Positions 1 through 8,823 are shown, counted from the first letter of the stretch. The stretch: DNA of 64,000 nt from Anaerohalosphaeraceae bacterium (GCA_037479115.1 JBBFLK010000001.1:1-64000), one strand, 5' to 3'. Notes: generated from the sequence alone by a model not told the origin. Numbers and translations are program-made.

Positions 1-36
1 ATCGCAATAAACAAACTCAACAAAACTAAAACTTAT

Positions 37-1056
37 TTAATGGAAACGGTAGTAGGTATAGAAGACGTCGGAGCCGATATAGAAGGAATCGTGCGGTTCC
101 AGCAGTTCCTGCCAGTTTTCTGACGGGTCGTTCTGAAGGATGCGTCGGGCGATGAGCATGCCGGCGCTCTTGCCGCCGATGTAGCCGCTTCCGATCAGCC
201 GGCTTTTGACGGCCAGCAGGTCTTCCAGGGTCAGATAGAGTCCGGCCAGCTGTCCGATGCGTTTTTCGCGTCCGACCATCACGCGGCAGATTTGTTCCAC
301 CATTTGTCGAACCTGCGGAGCATCGGCCGGCAGCTCCCGCAGGTCCTGCGCTTCCAGAAAAAGTCGGTCCCAATAATCCAGAATGCGTTCGGTGCGCTGC
401 AGGCCCTGCTCGGACAGATGCGAAAACAGCCGAGCCGCGTCCAGACTGCTGCTGAGAGGGACAAACTTCTCTCCCTGACGGATGTGAGGCAGATACATCG
501 TCGGCGAATAGCGCCGCCAGACCTTCAGCGGATGGACATAATCCTGACCCTGCAGATGATAGACATCCAGAAGCAGCTGGGTGGTTTCGCGGATGCGGGC
601 AACAGTATGGAAGGAATGATGGTTGCGGAGGATGCCGAAGTAGGCCAGCGTGTCCCATTCGTACAGGTAGGGGCAGGTGACCATAAAGAAGTTGCCGATC
701 ATCAGATCCGTGGCCCAGGCGCTGAGCAGGTCCGACAGACAGTCGAAGACGTAGCAGGCCAGTCGGCCGGCTTCGGAGATAATCTGATGAATGCGGCTGG
801 AGAAACTCTCAAATCCGCCTTCGGCATCCAGCCGGATGATTTGAATGCCGGGATGCTCGGGCAGAAGCGGTTCGTGGTCGGCAAAGCGGATGTAAAGTAC
901 GCGGTATCCGTCGGCCAGGGCCTTTTCGACAAAGGCGGCGGCATAGCGGCGGTAGTCCTCGATGCGGTCCACCTGCCAGACGACGTTGTCGCCCCAGCGA
1001 AGACCGCAAAGGATTTCATCCAGACCGGCCAGACCGGTACTGATTGAGGCAACCAT
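37..1056 (-). CDS. KaiC-like / PEP-synthase-type protein, C-terminally cut short
   Basis: The 339-residue product starts with a KaiC-like segment (STGLAGLDEIL near residues 5-16) and ends just after the first motif of a PEP/pyruvate-binding (PEP synthase/PPDK N-terminal) domain: GGKSAGM near residue 294, then FYIGSDVFYTY. The relatives I know of are much longer and continue with the full ATP-grasp-like domain. Here the frame runs only YRFH and stops, and the DNA from position 50 down to 1 turns AT-rich. The start is well supported by GGGAGG 6 bases before the ATG at 1056. I see no continuation in the other two frames. The family's role is unclear; phosphotransfer on pyruvate/PEP is an inference. 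The truncation could be an insertion, real decay or a contig-edge artefact. Confidence 0.6.
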   Translation of the reverse strand: MVASISTGLAGLDEILCGLRWGDNVVWQVDRIEDYRRYAAAFVEKALADGYRVLYIRFADHEPLLPEHPGIQIIRLDAEGGFESFSSRIHQIISEAGRLACYVFDCLSDLLSAWATDLMIGNFFMVTCPYLYEWDTLAYFGILRNHHSFHTVARIRETTQLLLDVYHLQGQDYVHPLKVWRRYSPTMYLPHIRQGEKFVPLSSSLDAARLFSHLSEQGLQRTERILDYWDRLFLEAQDLRELPADAPQVRQMVEQICRVMVGREKRIGQLAGLYLTLEDLLAVKSRLIGSGYIGGKSAGMLIARRILQNDPSENWQELLEPHDSFYIGSDVFYTYYRFH

Positions 1057-1110
1057 CGAATCCTCCCAAAACCAAAAACATCGGGCAGAAAGATTATATC
1101 CGAAGAGGAA

Positions 1111-1142
1111 AAAATCCGAAATCCAAAATTCGAAATTCGAAG
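1111..1142. repeat. Short AT-rich TTCGAA-type direct repeat
   Basis: An intergenic tract with two copies of AAATTCGA next to the related word AAATCCGA/AAATCCAA. It lies in the 206-base gap between two minus-strand genes. Nothing else was recognised in that gap. Confidence 0.35.
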
Positions 1143-1262
1143 AGAGAACCGCAGCCCGGTTTTTTTGATAAACAAAACCGATTATTCAAACCGGGAGACG
1201 GCAGGCGGACAGGGTAAACGGAAGAACAAGCCGTCAAAGACAGGATGTTGTCGGAGTTCCGG

Positions 1263-2909
1263 CTACAGGGTTTTCTGTCCGTACAGGGCGATGTCATCAA
1301 TGTTCCAGCCGGAATACGGCCACGCTCGCTTGTCTCGAATCTGATATCCCCATCGAATCAAAACCGCAGACTGGCCGTCAGCGATGGAGCTGATGTCATA
1401 GGCGACGGTTTGCCACTGGTTCTCTGTATGTTCCTGCCCCTCCGCGTTGGTCCAGATGACAAACCAGTCGGTTCCGTTCGTCGAGACCTCCACGGTGCAT
1501 CGGACATAGCCGGCCTCATCCGAATTGAGCCAGCGGGCAAACTGGAGTTCTGTTTTTTCATACGCGCTGCAGTCAAACGGACCCGCTGTCAGATAATACG
1601 GTCCGCCCACGGCAACCGAATAATCTCCGCTGAGGTTGACGCCGTAAACACTGGAGCCGGTGTTTCCTTTGACAGGGTCCGGAAAGCCGTGCCGGGTTCC
1701 GCCGCCCCCGAGAGGTCTGCCGAAGGCCCACTGGCCCTGACAGGTCCATCCCGGATTGGTATTCAGGGAAAAGTAGAGGAACCTTTCTTTGCTGACTCCG
1801 AGCCATTGCGAGGCCAGGATGCTCAGGTCCGCCAGGTCCACAATGTTGTCTTTATTGATGTCGGCTGACAGGGGCTGAAACGGCGCGGCTGTTTCCGGCT
1901 GGGCGAGGAAAATCTGCCATTTGTAGTCCTCATCCAAGGCCAAAAAGGCAACATCGGTGCCGGATATCACAGGCCGGGAGCAGCCCGGCATGTCGGTCAG
2001 GAGGATTCCGTTGTGAGAGTCGGAGTAATGAAGACTCATATAGGACGATTCAAGAACATCGCTTGCCCATTCCTCCCAGACAAGCTGGCTGCCTGAAACA
2101 GCCGGCGGATGCTCTCTGTTTTTATACCCTTTCCAGAGCGTGCGGGTTTCACTGCCGTCCCATGCCTTCACATGCCAGTCGCTGCACCAGACGACGAGGG
2201 TTTCTGAAATATCGTACAGATACGCATTCTCTGATTCCGGGATTGGGGCTGCCGAAACGCCGTTCCAGCACATCAGCAGTCCGGATTCCAGCCAGACCAC
2301 GCGGCTGCCGGAGATTTTCGGCCCGTCTCCGGTGGAAATCGCCATGGGGCTCCCTCCATTCCAGAACATAATTTGGCCGTTTTGAACCCAGACCACATTG
2401 CCGCCCGAAATGCCCAGGAACTCATAATAAGAAATGCCGCTTCCGCTGGAAATCTGTGTCGGAGTGCCGCCGTTCCAGAAAAAAATCTGGGCATTCAGAA
2501 AGTCAACTGTTTCCGCCCAAACGACGTTATTTCCGGAGATTTTGGGGTTGGTGCAAAAACCTGTTCCGCTTGAAATCTGTACGGGACCGCTCCCATTCCA
2601 GAACATAATCTGACTGTTCTGCACCCAAACCAGACTGCCGCCGGAAAGCGAAAACCCCCTCCAAGGGTCAATGCCGCTTCCACTGGAAACCTGTATGACA
2701 GAGCTTCTGTCTGAGAAAACAATCTGATACCCCTCCGGATGAAATTCAACCCAAGCCAGATTGTTTCCTGACATGACTATCGGATAATAGTAATCAATAA
2801 AATCACGATTGGTAATCTGCGTGATTTTCCAGCCGTCTGCAACCCTGCCCGCGCAAATTCCGCAGAGAACCGTAAAGACAGAGAGGACAAAAAAGGCGTT
2901 CTTTTTCAT
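1263..2909 (-). CDS. Secreted beta-propeller protein with dockerin-like domain and C-terminal jelly-roll-like domain
   Basis: The 548-residue product has a signal peptide (about 1-21). From about residue 40 to 340 it carries repeats with the core VVWVQNGQIMFWNG followed by QISSGSG, the pattern of TolB/WD40-like propeller blades. A type I dockerin-like Ca-binding loop (DINKDNIVDLADLSILASQW) occupies about 350-370. Residues 379-548 form a domain rich in aromatic beta strands that resembles the immune-reactive/MAM-like modules found in planctomycete exoproteins. A strong GGAGGG ribosome-binding site precedes the ATG. The role is probably extracellular binding or display; no catalytic motif is seen. 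In planctomycetes this dockerin-like module is common without a cellulosome. Confidence 0.7.
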   Translation of the reverse strand: MKKNAFFVLSVFTVLCGICAGRVADGWKITQITNRDFIDYYYPIVMSGNNLAWVEFHPEGYQIVFSDRSSVIQVSSGSGIDPWRGFSLSGGSLVWVQNSQIMFWNGSGPVQISSGTGFCTNPKISGNNVVWAETVDFLNAQIFFWNGGTPTQISSGSGISYYEFLGISGGNVVWVQNGQIMFWNGGSPMAISTGDGPKISGSRVVWLESGLLMCWNGVSAAPIPESENAYLYDISETLVVWCSDWHVKAWDGSETRTLWKGYKNREHPPAVSGSQLVWEEWASDVLESSYMSLHYSDSHNGILLTDMPGCSRPVISGTDVAFLALDEDYKWQIFLAQPETAAPFQPLSADINKDNIVDLADLSILASQWLGVSKERFLYFSLNTNPGWTCQGQWAFGRPLGGGGTRHGFPDPVKGNTGSSVYGVNLSGDYSVAVGGPYYLTAGPFDCSAYEKTELQFARWLNSDEAGYVRCTVEVSTNGTDWFVIWTNAEGQEHTENQWQTVAYDISSIADGQSAVLIRWGYQIRDKRAWPYSGWNIDDIALYGQKTL

Positions 2910-2964
2910 GACTTACCCTCCTGATTTTTGAAAAAAGAGTATGTTCCTTCTCCTTATTATGGCT

Positions 2965-2994
2965 ATTACAGGATTTTTGCGCCTTTTTTGTCAA
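2965..2994 (-). promoter_or_regulatory. Predicted sigma70-type promoter of the propeller/dockerin gene
   Basis: On the minus strand TTGACA (2994-2989), an 18-base spacer and TGTAAT (2970-2965) lie about 50 bases before the start codon. Confidence 0.45.
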
Positions 2995-3082
2995 ATATTT
3001 TCATCGCGGCCGAGAGGAGGGCGGATACGCCGCAGGGCAGGCCGTTTGCAAAATTGCCGGAGGGATTTGAGGGGGCCTTTGG

Positions 3083-4396
3083 CTATTTTTTTCCCAATTG
3101 AAGCTGCCGGATTTCTTTATTGATTCGCAGGGAGCACCAGGGCTTGCCGCACATCGTGCAGTAGTCGTCCTGCGTGGCCTCCTGACCGATGCGGCTGTGA
3201 GCGCAGGCCTCCTCGTACATCGCCCGTGCGGTTTTGGGGTCGAGGGCGTTGTCCAGATGCTCCTTCCAGTTGAGAGCGGCGCGGGCCTCGCTGAGCCGGC
3301 GGTCGCGCTGGACGGCGGCGGGCAGCCCGCGTGCCACATCCGCGGCGTGGGCGGCGATTTTGGCGGCGATGACACCCTGCCGCACATCGTTCACGTCCGG
3401 CAGCCCCAGATGCTCCCGCGGCGTCACGTAGCACAAAAACGAAGCACCGTAATAGGCCGCTGCCGTGCCGCCGATGGCGCTGGTGATGTGGTCATAGCCG
3501 GGGGCACTGTCGGTCACCAGCGGGCCGAGCACATAGAACGGAGCCCCTTTGCAGAGCTGCTGCTGGAGCTCCATATTGTACTGGATTTGATTGAAGGGGA
3601 CGTGGCCGGGCCCTTCAACCATCACCTGACAGCCATTTTCCCAGGCCCGCTGGGTCAGCTCGCCCAGCGTCCGCAGCTCGGCAATCTGGGCCGCATCGGT
3701 GGCGTCGGCCCCACAGCCCGGACGAAGGCCGTCGCCCAGCGAAAAGCTGACATCATACTCCCGCATGATTGCACACAGCTCGTCAAACATCTCATAGAGC
3801 GGATTTTGCCGGTTGTGATAGAGCATCCATTTGGCCAGCAGGGCTCCGCCGCGGCTGACGATGCCGCACACCCGCGAGCCCAGCAGTTCGAGGTGTTCGC
3901 GAAGGACACCCGCGTGGATGGTGAAAAAATCGACGCCCTGGGCGGCCTGCTTTTCGATGACCTTCAGGATGGTGTCGGGCGTAATGTCTTCCACATCGCG
4001 GCCGACGATAACCTCATAAATGGGGACGGTTCCGAACGGCACGGGGCATTCGGCCAGAAGACGCGTGCGGATTTCATCCAAATCGCCGCCGGTGCTCAAA
4101 TCCATAATCGCATCAGCGCCGGCCTCGAGGGCAATCTTCAGTTTCTCCAGTTCCTGCTGCAAATCGGAGCGGACGCTGCTGCATCCGATGTTGGCGTTGA
4201 TTTTGGTGCTGACGGTCCGACCGATGCCGGCGGGGATGAGGTTGCGCGACAAATGTATCCGGTTGGCCGGAATTACCAGCCGACCGGCGGCGGCCTCCTC
4301 GCGGACTATCTCCGGACGCAATCCCTCTTTTTGTGCGACAATTTTCATCGCCTCGGTAATCCGACCCGCCCGTGCTTCTTGCAATTGTGTGGCCAT
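3083..4396 (-). CDS. thiC: Phosphomethylpyrimidine synthase ThiC
   Basis: A radical-SAM enzyme that converts aminoimidazole ribotide to hydroxymethylpyrimidine phosphate for thiamine synthesis. The 437-residue product matches ThiC end to end, including the MVEGPGHVPFNQI segment, the zinc/substrate region with SAPGYDHITSAIGG, and the C-terminal iron-sulfur motif CTMCGKPWC (CX2CX4C, about residues 412-420). It is the short form without the extra N-terminal domain of the roughly 600-residue proteobacterial type. GGAG sits 5 bases before the ATG. No other thiamine gene is adjacent. Control is by the TPP riboswitch directly upstream. Confidence 0.97.
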   Translation of the reverse strand: MATQLQEARAGRITEAMKIVAQKEGLRPEIVREEAAAGRLVIPANRIHLSRNLIPAGIGRTVSTKINANIGCSSVRSDLQQELEKLKIALEAGADAIMDLSTGGDLDEIRTRLLAECPVPFGTVPIYEVIVGRDVEDITPDTILKVIEKQAAQGVDFFTIHAGVLREHLELLGSRVCGIVSRGGALLAKWMLYHNRQNPLYEMFDELCAIMREYDVSFSLGDGLRPGCGADATDAAQIAELRTLGELTQRAWENGCQVMVEGPGHVPFNQIQYNMELQQQLCKGAPFYVLGPLVTDSAPGYDHITSAIGGTAAAYYGASFLCYVTPREHLGLPDVNDVRQGVIAAKIAAHAADVARGLPAAVQRDRRLSEARAALNWKEHLDNALDPKTARAMYEEACAHSRIGQEATQDDYCTMCGKPWCSLRINKEIRQLQLGKK

Positions 4397-4438
4397 ATCT
4401 GCTCCGATTTTTCGATTCTTTTTTGCGGGAAACGAACA

Positions 4439-4454
4439 CAGAAGGGGACTTCTG
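4439..4454 (-). promoter_or_regulatory. Small hairpin between TPP aptamer and thiC
   Basis: CAGAAG and CTTCTG flank a 4-base loop just 3' of the aptamer. There is no T-tract, so it is not an intrinsic terminator. It may be part of the expression platform, which would make the control translational; that is inference. Confidence 0.4.
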
Positions 4455-4460
4455 AAAGGC

Positions 4461-4559
4461 CGCTTCCCTACGCAGGTCTCCGCCGTCGGCGGTTTGCCTG
4501 ATCAGGTTCGAAGGGTTTTTCTCAGGTCATCTCTTTTTTTTTATGACCACCCCCAGCGA
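4461..4559 (-). ncRNA. TPP riboswitch (THI element)
   Basis: On the minus strand the conserved blocks occur in order: CTGGGGGTGG (P1/P2 start), CTGAGA, ACCCTT, GAACCTGATC, then, after a small variable helix, GTAGGGAAGCG. These are the defining core segments of the TPP aptamer. It lies 65 bases before thiC and begins only a few bases after the predicted transcription start, so the nascent RNA starts with the aptamer. Confidence 0.96.
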
Positions 4560-4567
4560 ACTGTAGT

Positions 4568-4596
4568 ATTATACGAATGAGGACCACAAAGGTCAA
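4568..4596 (-). promoter_or_regulatory. Predicted promoter of the TPP riboswitch-thiC transcript
   Basis: TTGACC (4596-4591), a 17-base spacer and TATAAT (4573-4568) on the minus strand. The predicted start near 4561 falls at the 5' edge of the aptamer. Confidence 0.75.
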
Positions 4597-4618
4597 AAAA
4601 AAGATTTTTGGATTCCTA

Positions 4619-4646
4619 TTGTCAACCGGCGTTGTCGTGATAGAAT
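4619..4646 (+). promoter_or_regulatory. Predicted promoter of the SYLF lipoprotein gene
   Basis: TTGTCA (4619-4624), a 16-base spacer and TAGAAT (4641-4646). It fires away from the thiC promoter, and the two do not overlap. Confidence 0.45.
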
Positions 4647-4702
4647 TTTTTCCGGTTCGGGTAGTTGGATTGTAGAACAGAAAGCAAGAAAGGAGCCCAA
4701 AA

Positions 4703-5257
4703 ATGAGGATGCAGCATTGCATTTGTTTGTTAGCGGCGACTTTTCTGGCAGGATGTTCAGCCAGCCCTCGCCAGCCCGGTCAGCGGGAAACCCTGATGCT
4801 GGATGTCCAGATGGCGATAGCCGATTTCAAGCGGGCCGACCCGACGTTGCAAAGTTATTTTGACCGTTCGGCGGGCTATGCCGTTCTGCCGAAGGTTTTC
4901 AAAGGGGCCTTTCTGGTGGGCGGGGCCTACGGACGCGGGATGGTGTTTGAAAGAGGCGGACGTTTCCTCGGCTACTGCGATATGAAGCAGGCGACACTGG
5001 GGTTTTCATTCGGGGGAGAATATTTTCGGGAAATCATCTTTTTCCGGTCTCCGCAGGATTTGCGGATTTTTACGCAGGGCAATTTTACTCTGTCGGCGCA
5101 GGCGACGGCCACGGCGGTTTCGGTCGGGGCGGCGGCCAAAGCGGACTATCAGGACGGGATGGCGGTCTTTGTGCTGGCCGATACGGGGCTGATGGTGGAT
5201 GTGTCTATCGGCGGACAGCGGTTTGAGTTTGAACCGGCCCCGCGATTGATGAATTAA
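4703..5257 (+). CDS. SYLF-domain (YSC84/DUF500) lipoprotein
   Basis: The 184-residue product begins with a lipoprotein signal whose lipobox is LAGC (Cys18). The rest matches the SYLF lipid-binding domain: a conserved SAGYAVLPKVFKGAFLVGG segment and repeated glycine-rich beta strands to the C-terminus. SYLF proteins bind phosphoinositides in eukaryotes; the bacterial versions are envelope lipoproteins of poorly known role. AGGAG is 7 bases before the ATG. It stands alone between divergent thiC and the GH128-type gene. Confidence 0.85.
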   Translation: MRMQHCICLLAATFLAGCSASPRQPGQRETLMLDVQMAIADFKRADPTLQSYFDRSAGYAVLPKVFKGAFLVGGAYGRGMVFERGGRFLGYCDMKQATLGFSFGGEYFREIIFFRSPQDLRIFTQGNFTLSAQATATAVSVGAAAKADYQDGMAVFVLADTGLMVDVSIGGQRFEFEPAPRLMN

Positions 5258-5519
5258 TTTTCAAAAAATTCAGAATTTTTTTGTAAAAAAGAAGGACATT
5301 CGGATAGGCACTTAAAGAAATCGGATGTCCGAGGAGGGAACATCTGTTCCGCACCGAAGGGGGGGGTGAAGAAGGGCATCCTGCTGAAGAGAAGAGGAAA
5401 TGGGCTAAGAGGGACAAACAGCCGAGGAGTGTGAATCCCCAGGACCTCAGGGCAAGTGTGTATAGAGACTTCAACGTCTCTTTCAGGAAGGAAACTGTTT
5501 TTAAGAAAGGAGGTCTGGT
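5258..5519 (+). other. 262-base leader with two hairpins upstream of the GH128-type gene
   Basis: There is no gene. A 10-bp hairpin (with two G-T pairs) joins 5294-5303 and 5321-5330. A second, AGAGAC-TTCAAC-GTCTCT, lies about 40 bases before the start codon. Neither has a following T-tract, so they are not ordinary terminators. I matched no known riboswitch core here. Confidence 0.4.
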
Positions 5520-8192
5520 ATGTCCCCCGGTGTGAGACGAAAGGTTGGATTGTGTTTTTGTTCTTTTCTTTTGGTGTTTTCTCTCCTGGCTGTCGGGGAC
5601 CTTACGATTGTGGATGGCGTGCAGCGCTACACGTCTCTGAGCAATACGGTTGTTACGATGGGAGGGGTTTCGGAACTGCATCTGACGGACGCGTCGGCGC
5701 CTCTGGTCAACTGCACCGTTCATCTGAACTCCGTCAATTCTTTTTTGTTTCTGCACAGGATTAAACCTTCTGCCGCGGTTTCGAATTATCTGAGCCAAAT
5801 TCGTGTGAACGGTCAGCCGGCCGTTCTGAATACGAATGTCCGCGTGGTTCAATATGCGGACGGAGCGGTGATTATCCCTCATTCGTCTGCTTTTCAGCCG
5901 CTGCAGGTCTTTACGGGCGAAAACTTTACCGGCAATTCCGCCTATTTGAGTCAATATACTGCCTACAATACCGCTCTGCTGGGGCCGATGGCCTCTTCGA
6001 TTCGTTCGTTCATTCTGAAGAGGGGGTATATGGTGACGTTCGCGCAGAATGAAAACGGAACGGGCTACAGCAAGAATTATGTGGCGCAGGACTGTGATTT
6101 GGAAATTGGAGTTCTGCCGACCAAACTGAAAGACCGCATCAATTTTGTACGGGTGTTCCCATGGCGATGGGTCAGCAAAAAAGGAATTGCCGGCAACATC
6201 GGCTCCAATCTGAATATCAAATGGTGGTACAACTGGAATATTGACCAGAACTCTACCCTGGACAAGGAATATGTTCCGATTCGTCAAACCCGCTGGTGGC
6301 CGGGATTGTCTCAGGACTGGCAGGCCCGCGGAGCCTGTCATCTGCTCGGATACAATGAACCGGACAGCGCCAGCCAGTCGAATATTGCGGTGGGGGATGC
6401 GATCTGGTCCTGGCCGGATTTGCTGGCGACGGGGCTTCGGGTCGGTTCTCCGGCGACGACAGACGGCGGACGCAGCAGCTGGCTGTATCCGTTTATTCAG
6501 CAGGCGGATGCTTCGGACCTTCGTGTGGATTTTGTGGCGATTCACTATTACTGGTGCTATGACCCGGCCAATCCGACGGGGGCGGCCAATCAGATGTATA
6601 ATTTTCTCAAAGAGGTGTATGACCGGACGGGCAGGCCGATTTGGGTGACGGAATGGAATAACGGAGCCAACTGGACCGGCTGTGCCGACCCCACCTATGC
6701 CCAGCAGGCGGCGGCGGTTTCGGCGATGGTGGATATGCTGGAAAATGCCCCGTTTGTGGAACGGTATGCCCTTTATAACTGGGTGGAAGACGTCCGGCGG
6801 GTTGAGTGGGATGACGGTTCCCTCACCCAAGCCGGCACGGTATATCGGGATAAGCCCTCTTCCATCGGCTATCGGCAGGAAGTGCCCGGCTCCGGCAAGT
6901 GTGCCATTGCCCTCTATAAGTTTCAGGATAACTTCCGGGATACATCCGGCAACGGGAACAACCCTCTGGTGTACGGAGCCCCCAAACGGATAGCGGGGTA
7001 CAACGGGAACAGTTTGTGGCTGGACGGGGTTGATGATTATCTGATGCTTCCGACCAACCTGGGCCAATGCACGAACTTTACGTTTGCGGCCTGGGTTTTC
7101 TGGGACGGCGGCGGGGCCTGGCAGCGCATTTTTGATTTCGGGAATGATACGAATCAATATATGTTTCTGACGCCCTCCTCCGGCAGCGGCACCTTTCGAT
7201 TTGCCATCAAGAACGGAGGCAGCGAACAGATTGTCCAAAGTTCCGCTCTTCCAGTCGGGCAGTGGACCCATGTAGCCGTGACCCTCAGCGGAACAACGGC
7301 CGTGCTGTATATAAACGGTACAGCTGTCGCCTCGAATGCTTCCGTAACCATTGCACCGTCCGCTTTTGCACCCCGGTGCAACTATATCGGCAAAAGCCAG
7401 TTCAGCGCCGACCCGCTGTTTGCCGGACAAATTGACGAAGTTTACTTTCTGGATTCGGCTCTGAGCGCTGCACAGATTTCGGACCTGATGAATAACCGGT
7501 ATTATCCAGAGCCGCTTTTGTCACATGGGCAGCCGACGTCTGCCGGCTCGTACCAGACGGGGAATCTTCCTGCCAATGCAAATGACGGAGATGTATTAGG
7601 CACACGCTGGACGGCGGCGGACGCCGCCTATCCGCAATGGTGGTCTGTGGACCTGGGCAGCGTTCAGCCGATTCGGAAGGCTGTTATTCACTGGTATGGA
7701 GGGACAAGCCGTTCGTATAAATACCGCATCGAAATCAGCAATGACAATGTGAATTACAGCACTCTGGTGGACCAGACAGCACGAACAGCCGTCGGAACGA
7801 GTATCGATACATTCAGTGCAAATGCCCGGTATGTTCGGGTCACAGTTACCGGGGTCAGTCCTTCCGGCGGATGGGCGGGTTTCTGGGAGTGTCAGATTTT
7901 CGGGCCGGCTCCTTCCGCTCCCGCCGCACCAACTAATCTGACGGCAACGGCTGTGAGTCGAAGCCAGATTAACCTTGCCTGGAATGCCTCCCAGGGTGCC
8001 AGTAACTACACGGTCTATCGTTCTCTCACCAGCGGCGGTCCCTATACGGCGATTGCCACGACGACCCAAACCAGTTTCAGCAACACCGGATTAAGCGCCT
8101 CGACGACCTATTATTATGTGGTCCGGGCGAATAATGCGTATGGTCAGTCTCCGCCTTCCAATCAGGCATCAGCCCGAACGCGGTCTCGGTAA
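5520..8192 (+). CDS. Secreted multidomain glycoside hydrolase, GH128/Asl1-like, with LamG, F5/8 type C and FN3 modules
   Basis: The 890-residue product has a signal peptide (about 1-26). Residues about 125-215 look like a beta/gamma-crystallin-type module (ENFTGNSAYL, then GYMVTFAQNENGTGYS). Residues 205-455 are a TIM-barrel catalytic domain of the GH128/glyco_hydro_cc type. It has LLGYNEPD (Glu280, likely acid/base) and IWVTEWNN (Glu378, likely nucleophile). Then follow a LamG/concanavalin domain (about 460-655), an F5/8 type C (CBM32-like) domain (665-795) and a fibronectin type III domain (800-890). GH128 enzymes known so far cut beta-1,3-glucan, so laminarin or curdlan degradation outside the cell is the likely role. 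AAAGGAGG lies 7 bases before the ATG. Confidence 0.85.
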   Translation: MSPGVRRKVGLCFCSFLLVFSLLAVGDLTIVDGVQRYTSLSNTVVTMGGVSELHLTDASAPLVNCTVHLNSVNSFLFLHRIKPSAAVSNYLSQIRVNGQPAVLNTNVRVVQYADGAVIIPHSSAFQPLQVFTGENFTGNSAYLSQYTAYNTALLGPMASSIRSFILKRGYMVTFAQNENGTGYSKNYVAQDCDLEIGVLPTKLKDRINFVRVFPWRWVSKKGIAGNIGSNLNIKWWYNWNIDQNSTLDKEYVPIRQTRWWPGLSQDWQARGACHLLGYNEPDSASQSNIAVGDAIWSWPDLLATGLRVGSPATTDGGRSSWLYPFIQQADASDLRVDFVAIHYYWCYDPANPTGAANQMYNFLKEVYDRTGRPIWVTEWNNGANWTGCADPTYAQQAAAVSAMVDMLENAPFVERYALYNWVEDVRRVEWDDGSLTQAGTVYRDKPSSIGYRQEVPGSGKCAIALYKFQDNFRDTSGNGNNPLVYGAPKRIAGYNGNSLWLDGVDDYLMLPTNLGQCTNFTFAAWVFWDGGGAWQRIFDFGNDTNQYMFLTPSSGSGTFRFAIKNGGSEQIVQSSALPVGQWTHVAVTLSGTTAVLYINGTAVASNASVTIAPSAFAPRCNYIGKSQFSADPLFAGQIDEVYFLDSALSAAQISDLMNNRYYPEPLLSHGQPTSAGSYQTGNLPANANDGDVLGTRWTAADAAYPQWWSVDLGSVQPIRKAVIHWYGGTSRSYKYRIEISNDNVNYSTLVDQTARTAVGTSIDTFSANARYVRVTVTGVSPSGGWAGFWECQIFGPAPSAPAAPTNLTATAVSRSQINLAWNASQGASNYTVYRSLTSGGPYTAIATTTQTSFSNTGLSASTTYYYVVRANNAYGQSPPSNQASARTRSR

Positions 8193-8209
8193 GGTAAAAT
8201 CCGACTTTG

Positions 8210-8246
8210 CCGGCAGGTCTGTCGAAGCGGACCTGCCGGTTTTTTT
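8210..8246 (+). terminator. Intrinsic terminator after the GH128-type gene
   Basis: A perfect 10-bp stem (CCGGCAGGTC with GACCTGCCGG) with a 10-base loop, followed by seven T. Confidence 0.93.
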
Positions 8247-8277
8247 GTTGTGAGAAATCTTCGGCGCGTCAATCGGC

Positions 8278-8823
8278 TTAAAGAGCCAGGACGGCGATGA
8301 AGGGCAGGTCGCGGAAGCGGCCCTGATAGTCCAGCCCGTAGCCGATGACAAAACAGTCCTCAATTGTCAAACCGAGAAAATCAATCGGTATCTGTTTGGT
8401 ATGGGCGATTTGCTTTTCGAGGAGGACACAGGTTTTCACATCGGCGGGCCCGCAGGTGCCCAGCCACTCCTGAACAGCCGCCAGCGTCAGACCCGTGTCG
8501 TAAATGTCATCAATCAGAAGAACCTTTCTGCCGCAAAGTTTGTCGGCCAGTTCCAGATGCCCCTTCAGCCGGACACTGCCGCTGGACTGCGTGGTGCCCC
8601 GATAACTGGAGGCGCTGAGGTACTCCACCTGCACGGGAAAACGAACCTGCCCCAGCAAATCCGAAGCAAAGATTCGAGCCCCTTCGAGAATCACCAGAGC
8701 CAAAACCTCGTCGGTATCCGTAAAGGCGGCATTTAACTCGGAGGCCAGACGCTCGACAGTATGGGCCAGCTGTTCGGCGGAGACAAGGATACGCTCGTAG
8801 GGTTTGGAATCCTGAGCGGTCAC
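8278..8823 (-). CDS. hpt: Hypoxanthine phosphoribosyltransferase
   Basis: Purine salvage enzyme that joins hypoxanthine (and usually guanine) to PRPP. The 181-residue product has the PRPP loop VLLIDDIYDTGLTL (101-114), the ILEGAR substrate loop (45-50) and the C-terminal purine-binding block DCFVIGYGLDYQGRFRDLP (156-174). Length is normal for the family. Its ATG overlaps the stop of the upstream pepP-like gene by 4 bases, so the two are translationally coupled. Confidence 0.95.
   Translation of the reverse strand: MTAQDSKPYERILVSAEQLAHTVERLASELNAAFTDTDEVLALVILEGARIFASDLLGQVRFPVQVEYLSASSYRGTTQSSGSVRLKGHLELADKLCGRKVLLIDDIYDTGLTLAAVQEWLGTCGPADVKTCVLLEKQIAHTKQIPIDFLGLTIEDCFVIGYGLDYQGRFRDLPFIAVLAL

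Noticed and set aside
3098-4501. 467-codon plus-strand frame opposite thiC
   Set aside because: It runs through thiC and into the TPP riboswitch; it is a shadow of thiC.
5205-7430. 741-codon open frame antisense to the GH128-type gene
   Set aside because: It crosses the leader and the sense gene, and its product is low-complexity and Arg/Pro/Ile-rich with no recognisable domain.
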